A stretch of 44,894 bases of DNA from a virus: positions 1 to 44,894 of IMG/VR virus record IMGVR_UViG_3300043464_002495; one strand, 5' to 3'. Positions 15,575-23,314 of the stretch are shown piece by piece. Each line of letters opens with the position of its first letter. Position 1 is the first letter of the stretch. The notes beneath the pieces are model-generated. The model was given only the letters and a program-made list of their open reading frames with translations, was not told the DNA's origin and searched no databases. A program made the translations under genes and the position numbers.

Positions 15575-18367
15575 TCATTTAATTATTTTTCTCATGGTTC
15601 CGTCATCGTAAACTTCAATATACATATCCATTAAATTAAGTCTGTTAGGATCTATTTCTTGTCCGTTTAAGTTAATATATTTAACGATTGTTTTTTGATT
15701 ACCCAAATCCGTATTATTGATTGATATTGGACCAAAAGTTTCATAAACCCCATCATTATCATATTGTTGTAATCTATAGTAATTAATAATCGGATCTACT
15801 TTATAATCAACAACATCATAATCAATTTGTGTGTTTGAATTACCCGAAGCATTTAGTGTGACCACAGTTTCCCAAGTTTCACCATCTCTACTTTTTTGTA
15901 GATTAAAGTGACTTGTATTTTGTTCTGATGAGGTTACCCAAAATATGTGATTATTTTTACCTTTGTTAAAACCATTAAATGATGATAATTCAATTGGTAG
16001 TGCACTTTCAATAGACACTCTGTATTCCTCCACTTCACCATAATTGTACCCTGCTGAATTATACGCATCTGTTGTTGGGGTACCATTCCATCTTGACAAT
16101 ACACGCATTTTAACAAGTCCTGTTGCCGCATCTGAAGGTACCGTAAATGATTGTGATTGAGTAGTTGATGGAGATTTTTGCATTATATTTTCTGACACCT
16201 CAAATATACCATCATTATCAAAATCTATCCAAGCGGCATATCCAGATGCCGAACCTAAGAATGTTACAGGACTAGAAACAAATATTGTATAATTTGCTCC
16301 CCGAATCAATGTTGTTGAAATGGAGGTAAAGTCTTGATATGAATCCCCTAGTGGTGGATCATATGTTGAGTTGTTATTTATTGTGTTTAAAGTAACATTT
16401 GAAATATAATCACCATCGTCTGTTCCATAAACATATGGTGGAGCAGATTGTAAAGTAACTGATACTGGTGAGGTAACCCCTACAGGACAGGTTCCACTAG
16501 TAGAAGTTGTTCTAAACCACATAGTTGGTTGCTGTATGTTTAATATAAGAGTGTATGGATTTGTTGGGTTGTTTACTGTTCCAGCTATTGTTGAAAAGTT
16601 ATCAAATGACCATTCAAATTTTGTTGTAGTACCACCATTTCCTGTTGTAGTAAATGTAACAGCATCGTTTACAGTTGTTGATGTTTTGTTTGCCGCTAAA
16701 GTACCCGAAGTTGTAGGTGTTGAACAAGGTGAAGTCGCACAAATTGAGAATGTTCCTTGTCCTGTACCATTACCATAACTATGAACCCTAACATAGTACG
16801 TTGATCCTATTGTTAGACTAGTGACTGTGGTTGTTTCTGATGAGGACCCCAATGTATTATCAATACAAGCTAAAGATGTTAATCCACTACAAGTTCCACT
16901 ATAAACTTGAAAAACCGCATCACTCATTGTTCCTGGTGTTACAGTTATGGTTTGGCTAGTTTGGGTAGCAACAAAAGAATACCAAACATCATCATCCGCT
17001 GTTCCGGCACAAGATGTTGAGGATTGGGTCGCTCCAACAGTTGTCCCATTAGTTGGTGATGTACATGAAGTTCCTGAGTTTACTGTTAATGATGGAGCAC
17101 TTGAGCAGTTATTGTTTGATGGGGGTGTTACACAAGTTCTACTTATAGTGAAAGTACCTGTTGTGGTGGTAGAATTCCAATGACCGATATAAATAAAATA
17201 CGCAGTTCCATTAATTGCTGTAAATGTTGTTGTTTCATTTGTACTTGTTATATTATCAACATTAGCGACTGTGGTATATGTCCCACCACAAGATCCAGTA
17301 CCACTTGTTAATACTAATAAACGAGTGTCTAAACTTTGTACTACAGTTATTGTTGTTGATTGACCATCCCCAACAAATGTATACCATACACCCATTGTAC
17401 CCGTTGTAGATGAATTAGGTGCTGTCTCAGAAACGGCATTTACTGTTGTTCCTGCTAAACTAGAAGTACCACAAGGTAAACTAGTTGCCCCTGAACAATT
17501 ATCGTTTGATGGTGGATTTAATGTTGTAAAAGACCAAGTATTACACCCAGTTGCCGGTCCAACAGAATTTCGTGGAACAATTTTATGATAATAAGTAGTG
17601 TTAGCATTCAACGTACCTGGATTGTAAGTAGTTCCTGCTTGATTTGAGGATACCAATGGTGGTGTTGCTGAGGTTCCAAAATAAACATCATAACCTGTTG
17701 CTGTAGCTGTAGCAGCCCAATTAATTGTTTGTGTTAAAGGACGATCAGTAGCACCATTAGCTGGTGAAGAAAGACTAGCACATGTTGGGGCTGTTGATAC
17801 AGGAACATATGTAAATGTTATGTTATCAATAGACGCTGATCCTGATCCTCCACCATTATCATTTCTCCATTGGAATACTATTCTTCGTGTTGTTCCTGCA
17901 ATTCCTGTTAGAGTATGTGTTTGGGCAGTACAACTTGATATACCTTGTCTTGTTGTAACTAAAGTACCATTTGATGTTGTGATTGCAGTTCCCGCTGTTG
18001 GGGTAAATGTATTAGGACAGGACCATACTCGGATATCGTCATAATTTGCTTCCCCATTTACTTTACATGTATAGTTTAGAGTTATACTGGTTGCGCCTGC
18101 TGGAATAGCTACATCAAAATAAGCGTGTACTCTAGATGTTGATGTTATAGTGTAGGCATAAGTGGTTCCATTATTACTTATGTTAAGCCCTTTGATTCCA
18201 ACACAATAGCCACTAGTTGTAGTTCCGTGGTACCATTTGTTGGTTTGGGATCCATTAACTAAAGTTAACTGTTGAGTTGTACCTTCAAATGTTTCACTAA
18301 ATGCGGTTACTTGAGAGGAAATAAATCCACTAACAAATAAAAAGAAAAATAATAGTAGTTTTTTCAT
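15575..18367 (-). CDS. Large secreted T9SS-type protein with FnIII, repeat and GEVED domains, 930 aa
   Basis: A signal peptide (MKKLLLFFFLFVSGFISSQ) is followed by a jelly-roll-like domain to about residue 190, a fibronectin-III-like module (PANGATDRPLTQTINW ... TTYYHKIVPRN), two related beta-sandwich repeats each starting N-C-S (near 292 and 420), a GEVED-type domain (WIDFDNDGIFEVSEN ... GEVEEYRVSIE), and a tail with YYRLQQYDNDG and KYINLNGQEID ... EVYDDGTMRK. The order is that of Bacteroidetes proteins exported by Sec and then type IX secretion. It is unusual in a phage. It may coat or modify the host surface, or be a captured host gene. Confidence 0.75.
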   Translation of the reverse strand: MKKLLLFFFLFVSGFISSQVTAFSETFEGTTQQLTLVNGSQTNKWYHGTTTSGYCVGIKGLNISNNGTTYAYTITSTSRVHAYFDVAIPAGATSITLNYTCKVNGEANYDDIRVWSCPNTFTPTAGTAITTSNGTLVTTRQGISSCTAQTHTLTGIAGTTRRIVFQWRNDNGGGSGSASIDNITFTYVPVSTAPTCASLSSPANGATDRPLTQTINWAATATATGYDVYFGTSATPPLVSSNQAGTTYNPGTLNANTTYYHKIVPRNSVGPATGCNTWSFTTLNPPSNDNCSGATSLPCGTSSLAGTTVNAVSETAPNSSTTGTMGVWYTFVGDGQSTTITVVQSLDTRLLVLTSGTGSCGGTYTTVANVDNITSTNETTTFTAINGTAYFIYIGHWNSTTTTGTFTISRTCVTPPSNNNCSSAPSLTVNSGTSCTSPTNGTTVGATQSSTSCAGTADDDVWYSFVATQTSQTITVTPGTMSDAVFQVYSGTCSGLTSLACIDNTLGSSSETTTVTSLTIGSTYYVRVHSYGNGTGQGTFSICATSPCSTPTTSGTLAANKTSTTVNDAVTFTTTGNGGTTTKFEWSFDNFSTIAGTVNNPTNPYTLILNIQQPTMWFRTTSTSGTCPVGVTSPVSVTLQSAPPYVYGTDDGDYISNVTLNTINNNSTYDPPLGDSYQDFTSISTTLIRGANYTIFVSSPVTFLGSASGYAAWIDFDNDGIFEVSENIMQKSPSTTQSQSFTVPSDAATGLVKMRVLSRWNGTPTTDAYNSAGYNYGEVEEYRVSIESALPIELSSFNGFNKGKNNHIFWVTSSEQNTSHFNLQKSRDGETWETVVTLNASGNSNTQIDYDVVDYKVDPIINYYRLQQYDNDGVYETFGPISINNTDLGNQKTIVKYINLNGQEIDPNRLNLMDMYIEVYDDGTMRKIIK

Positions 18368-18526
18368 TTTTTTAATTTTTTTAATTAATAATAATATTAC
18401 ATAAATATCTTATTTAAAAATAAAAATAAGTGTAAATACTTATTAAAAATAGGGGAAAATACTTATAAAGTGAATAAATGTTTAAAACCTATTTATGAGT
18501 GAATATTTATAACATTTTAATGAACA
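18368..18526. other. AT-rich intergenic region with possible promoter
   Basis: About 160 nt without a gene. The minus strand holds AGATATTTATGTAATATT some 35 nt before the start of the 930-aa secreted protein, a variant of the late-type element. Nothing else is apparent. Confidence 0.4.
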
Positions 18527-18552
18527 AAAAAAGTGACTAAACAGCCACTCTT
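18527..18552 (-). terminator. Intrinsic terminator overlapping a stop codon
   Basis: The minus strand reads AGTGGCTGTTTAGTCACT followed by T7; the stem includes the last codons of the DUF6011-like gene. Confidence 0.65.
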
Positions 18553-19013
18553 TTATACTTTTTACCACCACACACGGGACCAATTCCTGTCTTAATTGAG
18601 TCTGGTGTGGTTAATGTCTTATAACAATGACCACATCGACCATGATGATAAACTTCTATCATTGGATACTTATTTTGGTCATTAAAGAATTTATTTAGGA
18701 ACCAATCAAAAGTAATCACTTTTTGATTCCCCATTTCTAATACGGAACTGGTACTGTATTTAAACTTCTTGTCAGAGAAACAGGTGCCTATGAAAACATG
18801 GTTGTGCCCTGATAAAGTTGATACAAACCAAATATCCTCTTCTTTGTGTTTTTTAACCCTATAAGTAATATGGTTCCCGGTCTCTTTGTTTAAGACGGTA
18901 AAAAGAGCATTACCTGCAAAAACAAAATTACGTAGTTGTTGTCCACGCAATTGTGCTTCAGGTACGAAATTAAATGTTGGTTTTGTAGTGGTGGGTATTT
19001 TTACGAAGTCCAT
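18537..19013 (-). CDS. DUF6011-like zinc-motif protein, 158 aa
   Basis: The ATG at 19013 (MDFVKIPTTTKPTFNF) is preferred over an upstream one because a host-type promoter lies at 19037-19044, between the two. The C-terminal part reads HHGRCGHCYKTLTTPDSIKT then GIGPVCGGK, the C-x2-C ... G-I-G-P-x-C pattern of DUF6011, a small zinc-binding tail. The N-terminal 110 residues are beta-rich and unknown. It is divergently transcribed from the gene at 19094. Confidence 0.7.
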   Translation of the reverse strand: MDFVKIPTTTKPTFNFVPEAQLRGQQLRNFVFAGNALFTVLNKETGNHITYRVKKHKEEDIWFVSTLSGHNHVFIGTCFSDKKFKYSTSSVLEMGNQKVITFDWFLNKFFNDQNKYPMIEVYHHGRCGHCYKTLTTPDSIKTGIGPVCGGKKYKRVAV

Positions 19014-19036
19014 AGTATTTTGTTTTTTTGTTCTTA

Positions 19037-19044
19037 CAAATATA
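19037..19044 (-). promoter_or_regulatory. Host-type -7 element TATATTTG (minus)
   Basis: It reads TTATATTTGTAAGAA on the minus strand, 24 nt upstream of the DUF6011-like gene; it is one half of a divergent promoter pair. Confidence 0.65.
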
Positions 19045-19056
19045 ATATAATTTTTG

Positions 19057-19064
19057 TATATTTG
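19057..19064 (+). promoter_or_regulatory. Host-type -7 element TATATTTG (plus)
   Basis: It reads GTATATTTGTAACAT on the plus strand, 29 nt upstream of the gene at 19094; the other half of the divergent pair. Confidence 0.65.
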
Positions 19065-19093
19065 TAACATAAAACCAATAAAAACATTTTACA

Positions 19094-19408
19094 ATGAAAA
19101 GTATTTATCAAATATTCAAAGATAATGAACATTTAATGGATTTGGGTCCTGTTGAAGAGTTAATTGATTACTGTCAGGAACTTGAAGGTCAAGTTATGGA
19201 GAATGTTATTGACAAACAATATGATAAAGAATTAATTTATTTAGAAATAATTCGTGATATCTATAATAGTTGTAAAGATATAGGAGAACAAGAAATTTTA
19301 AATGAAAGATACCCTAATGATTTTCCTGAAGTTAATTATAAGGAGATAGTTGGTAATTTAAAAAATTATATAACTGATATGGCTTTTAAAAATAAATTTT
19401 TACTTTGA
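19094..19408 (+). CDS. Hypothetical acidic protein, 104 aa
   Basis: An acidic, mostly helical protein (MKSIYQIFKDNEHLMDLGPV...). I do not recognise it. It has its own host-type promoter and runs into the convergent leader gene at 19400, the two overlapping by nine bases at their 3' ends. Confidence 0.65.
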   Translation: MKSIYQIFKDNEHLMDLGPVEELIDYCQELEGQVMENVIDKQYDKELIYLEIIRDIYNSCKDIGEQEILNERYPNDFPEVNYKEIVGNLKNYITDMAFKNKFLL

Positions 19409-19798
19409 TTTTTTATAATCCATAAATTCTTCATACCAAAAAGAACCCTCTTCTTTAATCATTTCAAGTAGGTCTTCATCACTTACTTGTGGGCCAACAA
19501 AAAATTTACCTCTTTTAATGTGTCGAGGGTAATCATTATGTTCTGTTATTTCAATGTAAGACAAATAATCCCACACCAAATTCTCAGGCATATAATTCAT
19601 GTCTTCCAAATAGTAGGCAACGTCTTTAAACTTTTTATTATAAGTTGTTACCGCCGGATTAAAAAGTATTTTTTTGACTTGGTAAAGGTCTTCTATTTTT
19701 CTAGGGTTTTGAGACATTAAATCTAAATGAAAAGAATGTTGTTTAATCCAATCCATTGAATCGTCAAGTTCTTCTTTTATGATTTTTTTAATATTCAT
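19400..19798 (-). CDS. Leader-bearing hypothetical protein, 132 aa
   Basis: It begins MNIKKIIKEELDDSMDWIKQ, a short leader (KIIKE|E) followed by acidic residues and Trp. The remainder is mixed with DYPRHIKRGKFFVGPQV in the centre. A candidate late element touches its start codon. Probably an internal head protein; domain unknown. Confidence 0.7.
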   Translation of the reverse strand: MNIKKIIKEELDDSMDWIKQHSFHLDLMSQNPRKIEDLYQVKKILFNPAVTTYNKKFKDVAYYLEDMNYMPENLVWDYLSYIEITEHNDYPRHIKRGKFFVGPQVSDEDLLEMIKEEGSFWYEEFMDYKKSK

Positions 19799-19800
19799 AT

Positions 19801-19810
19801 TAATAAATAT
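19801..19810 (-). promoter_or_regulatory. ATATTTATTA element (candidate late promoter)
   Basis: The minus strand reads ATATATTTATTAATATG, ending at the start codon of the leader gene at 19798. Confidence 0.4.
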
Positions 19811-19819
19811 ATTGTATAA

Positions 19820-19849
19820 AAAAAAAGACCCACATTTCTGTGGGTCTTA
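19820..19849 (-). terminator. Intrinsic terminator of the tmRNA gene
   Basis: The minus strand reads AAGACCCACAGAAATGTGGG followed by TC and T9. It lies 70 nt after the encoded CCA of the tmRNA. The same hairpin, almost identical, ends the gene at 26230. Confidence 0.8.
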
Positions 19850-19935
19850 ATAGGGCCGAATGGATAAAATATCTTTCGGACTACCACCACCTTGTTTTTC
19901 TAAACAAGGAAACAATACTTGGTGGAGGTGGAGGG

Positions 19936-20163
19936 CCTCGTAAATGCTCAATAATTTTCATTATTGTTTGGACTATATCATCATCTTATTAAGATGTCGG
20001 ACGCTCTTGCTGGTTATTAAGTATATCGCTATACCCCAGTAGTCTCTGCACCTTCTTACTCTGTAAGCTTGGCTCAGGATTGCCACCACCATTACGTGCT
20101 GAGGTTTCCCTGAGTTCATCCGATTTTTAATCTATTGTCACCAATAGATGGGTCCGAAATTAA
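19936..20163 (-). other. Group I intron inside the tmRNA T arm
   Basis: On the minus strand the catalytic core is plain: GGCAATCCTGAGCCAAGC (P4-P6 region, 20084-20067), GGTGCAGAGACTA (R/P7 5' side, 20052-20040) and GATATAGTCC (S/P7 3' side, 19979-19970). A P1 helix forms between GGGTTT (20167-20162) at the exon end and GGACCC with U-G pairs, followed by a P2 hairpin ATCTATTG/CAATAGAT, and a P9 hairpin CAATAAT/ATTATTG closes it. There is no ORF. Exact splice sites are uncertain by a few bases, because the last intron G and the T-loop sequence leave alternatives. A group I intron in a tmRNA T-loop is known from Clostridium botulinum. Confidence 0.85.
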
Positions 20164-20371
20164 ACCCTCGTCCTGCGTTACATTACTAACGTCTTCTACA
20201 TGTTTAGGCCAACATTTTCTAATGTTCCGAAAATATTTAATTTGTTCTTCACCATCGTAAATTAAAAACCAATGGATGACTCAATTTAGGGTTTAGTCAT
20301 TTTTCACCACTAACTACGACTCCTGTTGCTAGGTTATATGTCTGCCGACCCCATAGTAACACCTAATCTGA

Positions 20372-20425
20372 TTAGGCAGCTACTGTTGCACCTTCAGTCA
20401 CGAAGTGACCTACAGTTGCGTTTGC
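20372..20425 (-). other. tmRNA proteolysis-tag reading frame
   Basis: From the resume codon GCA (20425-20423) the frame reads ANATVGHFVTEGATVAA and stops with TAA. The hydrophobic VAA end is what tail-specific proteases recognise (E. coli ends LAA). At 17 encoded residues it is longer than the E. coli tag. Part of the frame also forms a GTCAC/GTGAC hairpin. Confidence 0.7.
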
Positions 20426-20555
20426 GAATACGTCGCCATTTAAAAGTTTCAATACGTGTATTAACGTGATAGTATTATTTCACGACATGCTTACCCATTA
20501 CCAATTTATAACCAGTCAAATCCAAAAACACCCCCAATAATTCAAAGAACTTTTA

Positions 20556-20563
20556 CAAATATA
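20556..20563 (-). promoter_or_regulatory. Host-type -7 element of ssrA
   Basis: The minus strand reads CTTATATTTGTAAAAG about 20 nt upstream of the mature tmRNA 5' end. Confidence 0.7.
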
Positions 20564-20586
20564 AGAATAAATATTAGATAATCAAA

Positions 20587-20772
20587 TTAAAGACTACCCA
20601 AACTCATCGCTTTTCTTTGTAATAAATCCATTTCTTTTTTCAATGATTCAATTTGTTTTTGATCTTCTTTAGACAAATCAAACTTACTGTTGATAAGAGA
20701 TACTTGTCTAGCTTTTTCGTCGTACTCTCTTAATAGTTGATCGTAAAATTTTGCTTTCTGTGCATTATCCAT
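20587..20772 (-). CDS. Small coiled-coil protein, 61 aa
   Basis: The frame from 20772 reads MDNAQKAKFYDQLLREYDEK and continues as one long charged helix (SKEDQKQIESLKKEMDLLQR). It lies between the ssrA promoter and the HNH gene. Unknown function. Confidence 0.6.
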   Translation of the reverse strand: MDNAQKAKFYDQLLREYDEKARQVSLINSKFDLSKEDQKQIESLKKEMDLLQRKAMSLGSL

Positions 20773-20818
20773 AATATACATTTTTTAATAATTATAATTA
20801 TATATAAAATTATTGTAA

Positions 20819-21244
20819 ATGGGGTTAAGGAAAAAGAAATCAAATACAGGTTTTAAATTATACGAACTCACAGAAGAAGAGATATATAAAATAATGCCTA
20901 AACTCAAAAAAAGAGGGTTAGATAAAATCACTGATAACGATAAGAGGTTATATTATTTGAGAGTGTGGTTAATTACGGAAATCCAGCCATTACACAAATT
21001 ACCCAATTACAGTAAAAGGTGTTGGGATAGAGTGGGTTGTTATGAACTAGATCATATATTGAGTATCTCATATTCGTATTTAGAAGGTATTCCACCTCAC
21101 AAAGTAGGTTCATTAGAAAACCTAAGATTTATACCAAAAAAAGAAAACCGTAGTAAAAGCTTTAAATTAACTGAGGATTCACACAAAGTTTTAAGGAAAT
21201 TTAAGCAAGAACGTGATATTTATAAAAAAAGAAATAAAAAATGA
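20819..21244 (+). CDS. HNH-type endonuclease, likely free-standing homing nuclease
   Basis: The C-terminal half has CYELDHILSISYSYLEGIPP then HKVGSLENLRFIPKKENRSK: the D-H dyad, an N-L-x-x-I-P pair and final N/K residues of an HNH beta-beta-alpha-metal domain. The N-terminus is basic and helical. At 141 residues it fits a homing enzyme. It sits about 290 nt from the intron-bearing ssrA gene on the opposite strand, so it may drive spread of that locus. Its stop overlaps the start of the following gene, so the two are co-expressed. The target is unknown. Confidence 0.7.
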   Translation: MGLRKKKSNTGFKLYELTEEEIYKIMPKLKKRGLDKITDNDKRLYYLRVWLITEIQPLHKLPNYSKRCWDRVGCYELDHILSISYSYLEGIPPHKVGSLENLRFIPKKENRSKSFKLTEDSHKVLRKFKQERDIYKKRNKK

Positions 21245-22656
21245 AATTTAAATTATCTCAAATTTTAGAATCTACAATACTTCTAGAGGGTAGAAGAGAA
21301 GATGTAATTAAAAAATACGGTGAAGATTATACCGAACTAGTTGATATGTTTGTGGATGTTGACCCATCAGGTAATAACAAATATCTTGAGTGGATGGTTA
21401 AAACAGCTTTGGGTAAAAACCAAGACGATAATATACCAATGGCGGATGATATAGCTAGAACTGTAAATGACTTTCATAGAAACTTAACTAGAATCCAACA
21501 AAAAGATATTAATAACTACAAATCTTTAAACGATTTAAAATCAGTAGTTGAGGATGCGGTAGCAAAAGAAAAAGATAAACAAGTAGCTAAACAAGCTAAG
21601 TTAGTATTTAGTAATGATGTTGTCGATATCTATGCACCATTCACATGGGAGGCGTCTTGTAAATACGGTGCAGGTTCTAAGTGGTGTGTGACCATGAAAG
21701 ATAATCCTAACTATTTCAACAACAATTATGGTAAAGATAACTTTTATTTCTTCCTTAGAAAAGATATTACAAGAGCTGATGATAACAGAGATTATAAATA
21801 CGCACTTCAAGTTAAAAACGGTGATTTAAACGATGTAGAATGGTGGGATGCTGAAGATTCACCAACAGGTGGAAGAACACCAAATTTCGTTACACAAGAA
21901 ATGATGGATGCGGTTAAAGCTTTTAATCCAGCACACAAGAAAATCAAATTAGGAGCTAAAGCTAAAGCTTTCATAGAAAACCCTAAAATTGATGATTATA
22001 AAACTTACGCTGATATGTTAACACCTGAACAAAAATCAGAGGTTATTAAAAAATTAATACAATCAGGTAATTTAAATTCAAGAACATTCTCAATCTTAGT
22101 ACCAGATTTATCAGAAGAACAAAAAATGGAGTTTATAACTAACTACGTTAAAGGTGAGGTTAATGCTGTTGATTATAAAAACATGAAACAATATCTTACT
22201 GATGAACAAAAGTTAACTTTAGTTAAGTTTAACCCTAGTATCTTAAATAATTATGATGTTATGAGTGAACTTAATGACGAATTTACTGAAGACCAAAAAT
22301 ATAAACTTTCAAAAGTTATTGATGCTAAACAAATTAATAATACAGATAGTAAAGTTCTTTTTAGAAAATGGTCAATGTCTCCCGAAGAAAGAACTAAACA
22401 CGGAAGTACGTCTTTCTATGTGTTCTTATCTGACCCAGACGCTTTCGTAAATAAATTAGTTAAGGTTGACCCGTTAGATCCTGAATCATATAGAGTAATC
22501 AACATGATGAAATTAAGAAAACAAGTACAACCTAATACTAGTATGTATGGTATTAAAACTGAGTCAGGTTTATTAGACGATTACATAGGTCAAACAAGTA
22601 ATGATATACCTGAATCTGTTTTGGGGAATATTAAAGAAAAAGCTGTTAAAATTTAA
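21241..22656 (+). CDS. Leader-bearing YG-x-WC-motif protein, paralog of 12350-13711
   Basis: The N-terminus MKFKLSQILESTILLEGRRE has two candidate cleavage sites, QILE|S and ILLE|G. Then come DVDPSGNNKYLEWMVKTA and ASCKYGAGSKWCVTMKDN, shared with its paralog, followed by FYFFLRKD. The C-terminal 230 residues form a helical repeat with TPEQKSEV, SEEQKMEF, TDEQKLTL and TEDQKYKL at about 25-residue intervals, a solenoid not present in the paralog. The paralogs thus share leader and core with different C-terminal tails. Role unknown, presumably injected. Confidence 0.65.
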   Translation: MKFKLSQILESTILLEGRREDVIKKYGEDYTELVDMFVDVDPSGNNKYLEWMVKTALGKNQDDNIPMADDIARTVNDFHRNLTRIQQKDINNYKSLNDLKSVVEDAVAKEKDKQVAKQAKLVFSNDVVDIYAPFTWEASCKYGAGSKWCVTMKDNPNYFNNNYGKDNFYFFLRKDITRADDNRDYKYALQVKNGDLNDVEWWDAEDSPTGGRTPNFVTQEMMDAVKAFNPAHKKIKLGAKAKAFIENPKIDDYKTYADMLTPEQKSEVIKKLIQSGNLNSRTFSILVPDLSEEQKMEFITNYVKGEVNAVDYKNMKQYLTDEQKLTLVKFNPSILNNYDVMSELNDEFTEDQKYKLSKVIDAKQINNTDSKVLFRKWSMSPEERTKHGSTSFYVFLSDPDAFVNKLVKVDPLDPESYRVINMMKLRKQVQPNTSMYGIKTESGLLDDYIGQTSNDIPESVLGNIKEKAVKI

Positions 22657-22678
22657 ATAAAAATTTATAAAAAATAGA

Positions 22679-22708
22679 AAGGGGACCAAAAGTCCCCTTT
22701 TTTTTGTT
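22679..22708 (+). terminator. Intrinsic terminator
   Basis: AAAGGGGACCAAAAGTCCCC followed by T8 on the plus strand, 22 nt after the YG-x-WC gene. Confidence 0.8.
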
Positions 22709-22794
22709 AACAATAACCTCTTATTATCTATATAAAATGGCGAGGGGTGAAATTACATTGTCAACATAATTAAATATATCTTAATTAAGAAAAG

Positions 22795-23250
22795 TTATTC
22801 ACTGTAAACAAATTCAATTATACCACTGTCTGAACTAGCCTCATTATTAATACCCCAAATATCTATTGTAGTTGTTACACAATATGCACCATAACCAGTA
22901 ATAACTTCACGATAAGAAACTAATTTATCATCTAAATATACTTTCATTATAAAATGATAACCTTGTTGTGGCATAACAGTAAAAAGTACTTTATCACCAT
23001 CATGTAATTCCCAATACTCATATTTCCATACAAAACCTGGTTTAATATTTTCTTTATTAATATATGGAATATCAGATTGTACTTCATTCTTGTGTGGTTT
23101 ACAAATCACGTCTATATTGTTGGAATAACCATATTGGCAGTCTTCAATAAACTCAATTTCAAATTTAACTTTATGGTCATTAACTTTCTTACAAGAAGTA
23201 AGTGTTAATGAAAATACGAATACAAGGAAATAAATTATTCTTTTAAACAT
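22795..23250 (-). CDS. Lipoprotein, 151 aa
   Basis: A signal sequence MFKRIIYFLVFVFSLTLTSC ends in lipobox LTS|C, followed by KKVNDHK. The mature part is beta-rich with two Cys (DCQYGYSNNIDVICKP) and aromatic residues. The family is unknown. It has a host-type promoter 19 nt upstream and stands alone. Possibly an outer-membrane or periplasmic exclusion factor. Confidence 0.7.
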   Translation of the reverse strand: MFKRIIYFLVFVFSLTLTSCKKVNDHKVKFEIEFIEDCQYGYSNNIDVICKPHKNEVQSDIPYINKENIKPGFVWKYEYWELHDGDKVLFTVMPQQGYHFIMKVYLDDKLVSYREVITGYGAYCVTTTIDIWGINNEASSDSGIIEFVYSE

Positions 23251-23269
23251 AGTACTTTATATTGTTTTA

Positions 23270-23277
23270 CAAATATA
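23270..23277 (-). promoter_or_regulatory. Host-type -7 element TATATTTG
   Basis: The minus strand reads AATTATATTTGTAAAAC upstream of the 151-aa lipoprotein. Confidence 0.65.
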
Positions 23278-23299
23278 ATTATTCTTTTATTAAAAACAA

Positions 23300-23310
23300 A
23301 ATATTTATTA
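23300..23310 (+). promoter_or_regulatory. AATATTTATTA element (candidate late promoter)
   Basis: It ends four bases before the ATG of the 658-aa leader protein. Confidence 0.45.
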
Positions 23311-23314
23311 ATGA

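Larger units (their letters stand above)
19920..20535 (-). ncRNA. ssrA: tmRNA (ssrA) interrupted by a group I intron
   Basis: The 5' end GGGGGTG (20535-20529) pairs with CACCTCC (19930-19924), which is followed by ACCA (19923-19920), giving a tRNA-like acceptor with encoded CCA. After the acceptor comes TTTTTGGATTTGACTGG, the tmRNA D-arm signature (E. coli: TTCTGGATTCGACGGG). A resume context TATTCGCAAACGCA precedes a tag frame. The T arm GGACGAGGG ... CCCTC is split by about 225 nt that carry group I intron core elements. tmRNA rescues stalled ribosomes and tags their products; a phage copy may keep this going or retarget it. A host-type promoter and a terminator frame the gene. Confidence 0.88.

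Noticed and set aside
15575-18367. Host chromosome contamination
   Set aside because: The gene is embedded between phage-type genes with the same base composition and promoters, so capture by the phage is simpler, though assembly error cannot be excluded by eye.
19850-20540. GOLLD or ROOL-type large RNA
   Set aside because: First suspected because of length and lack of ORFs, but the acceptor, D-arm signature, tag frame and group I core identify it as ssrA with an intron.
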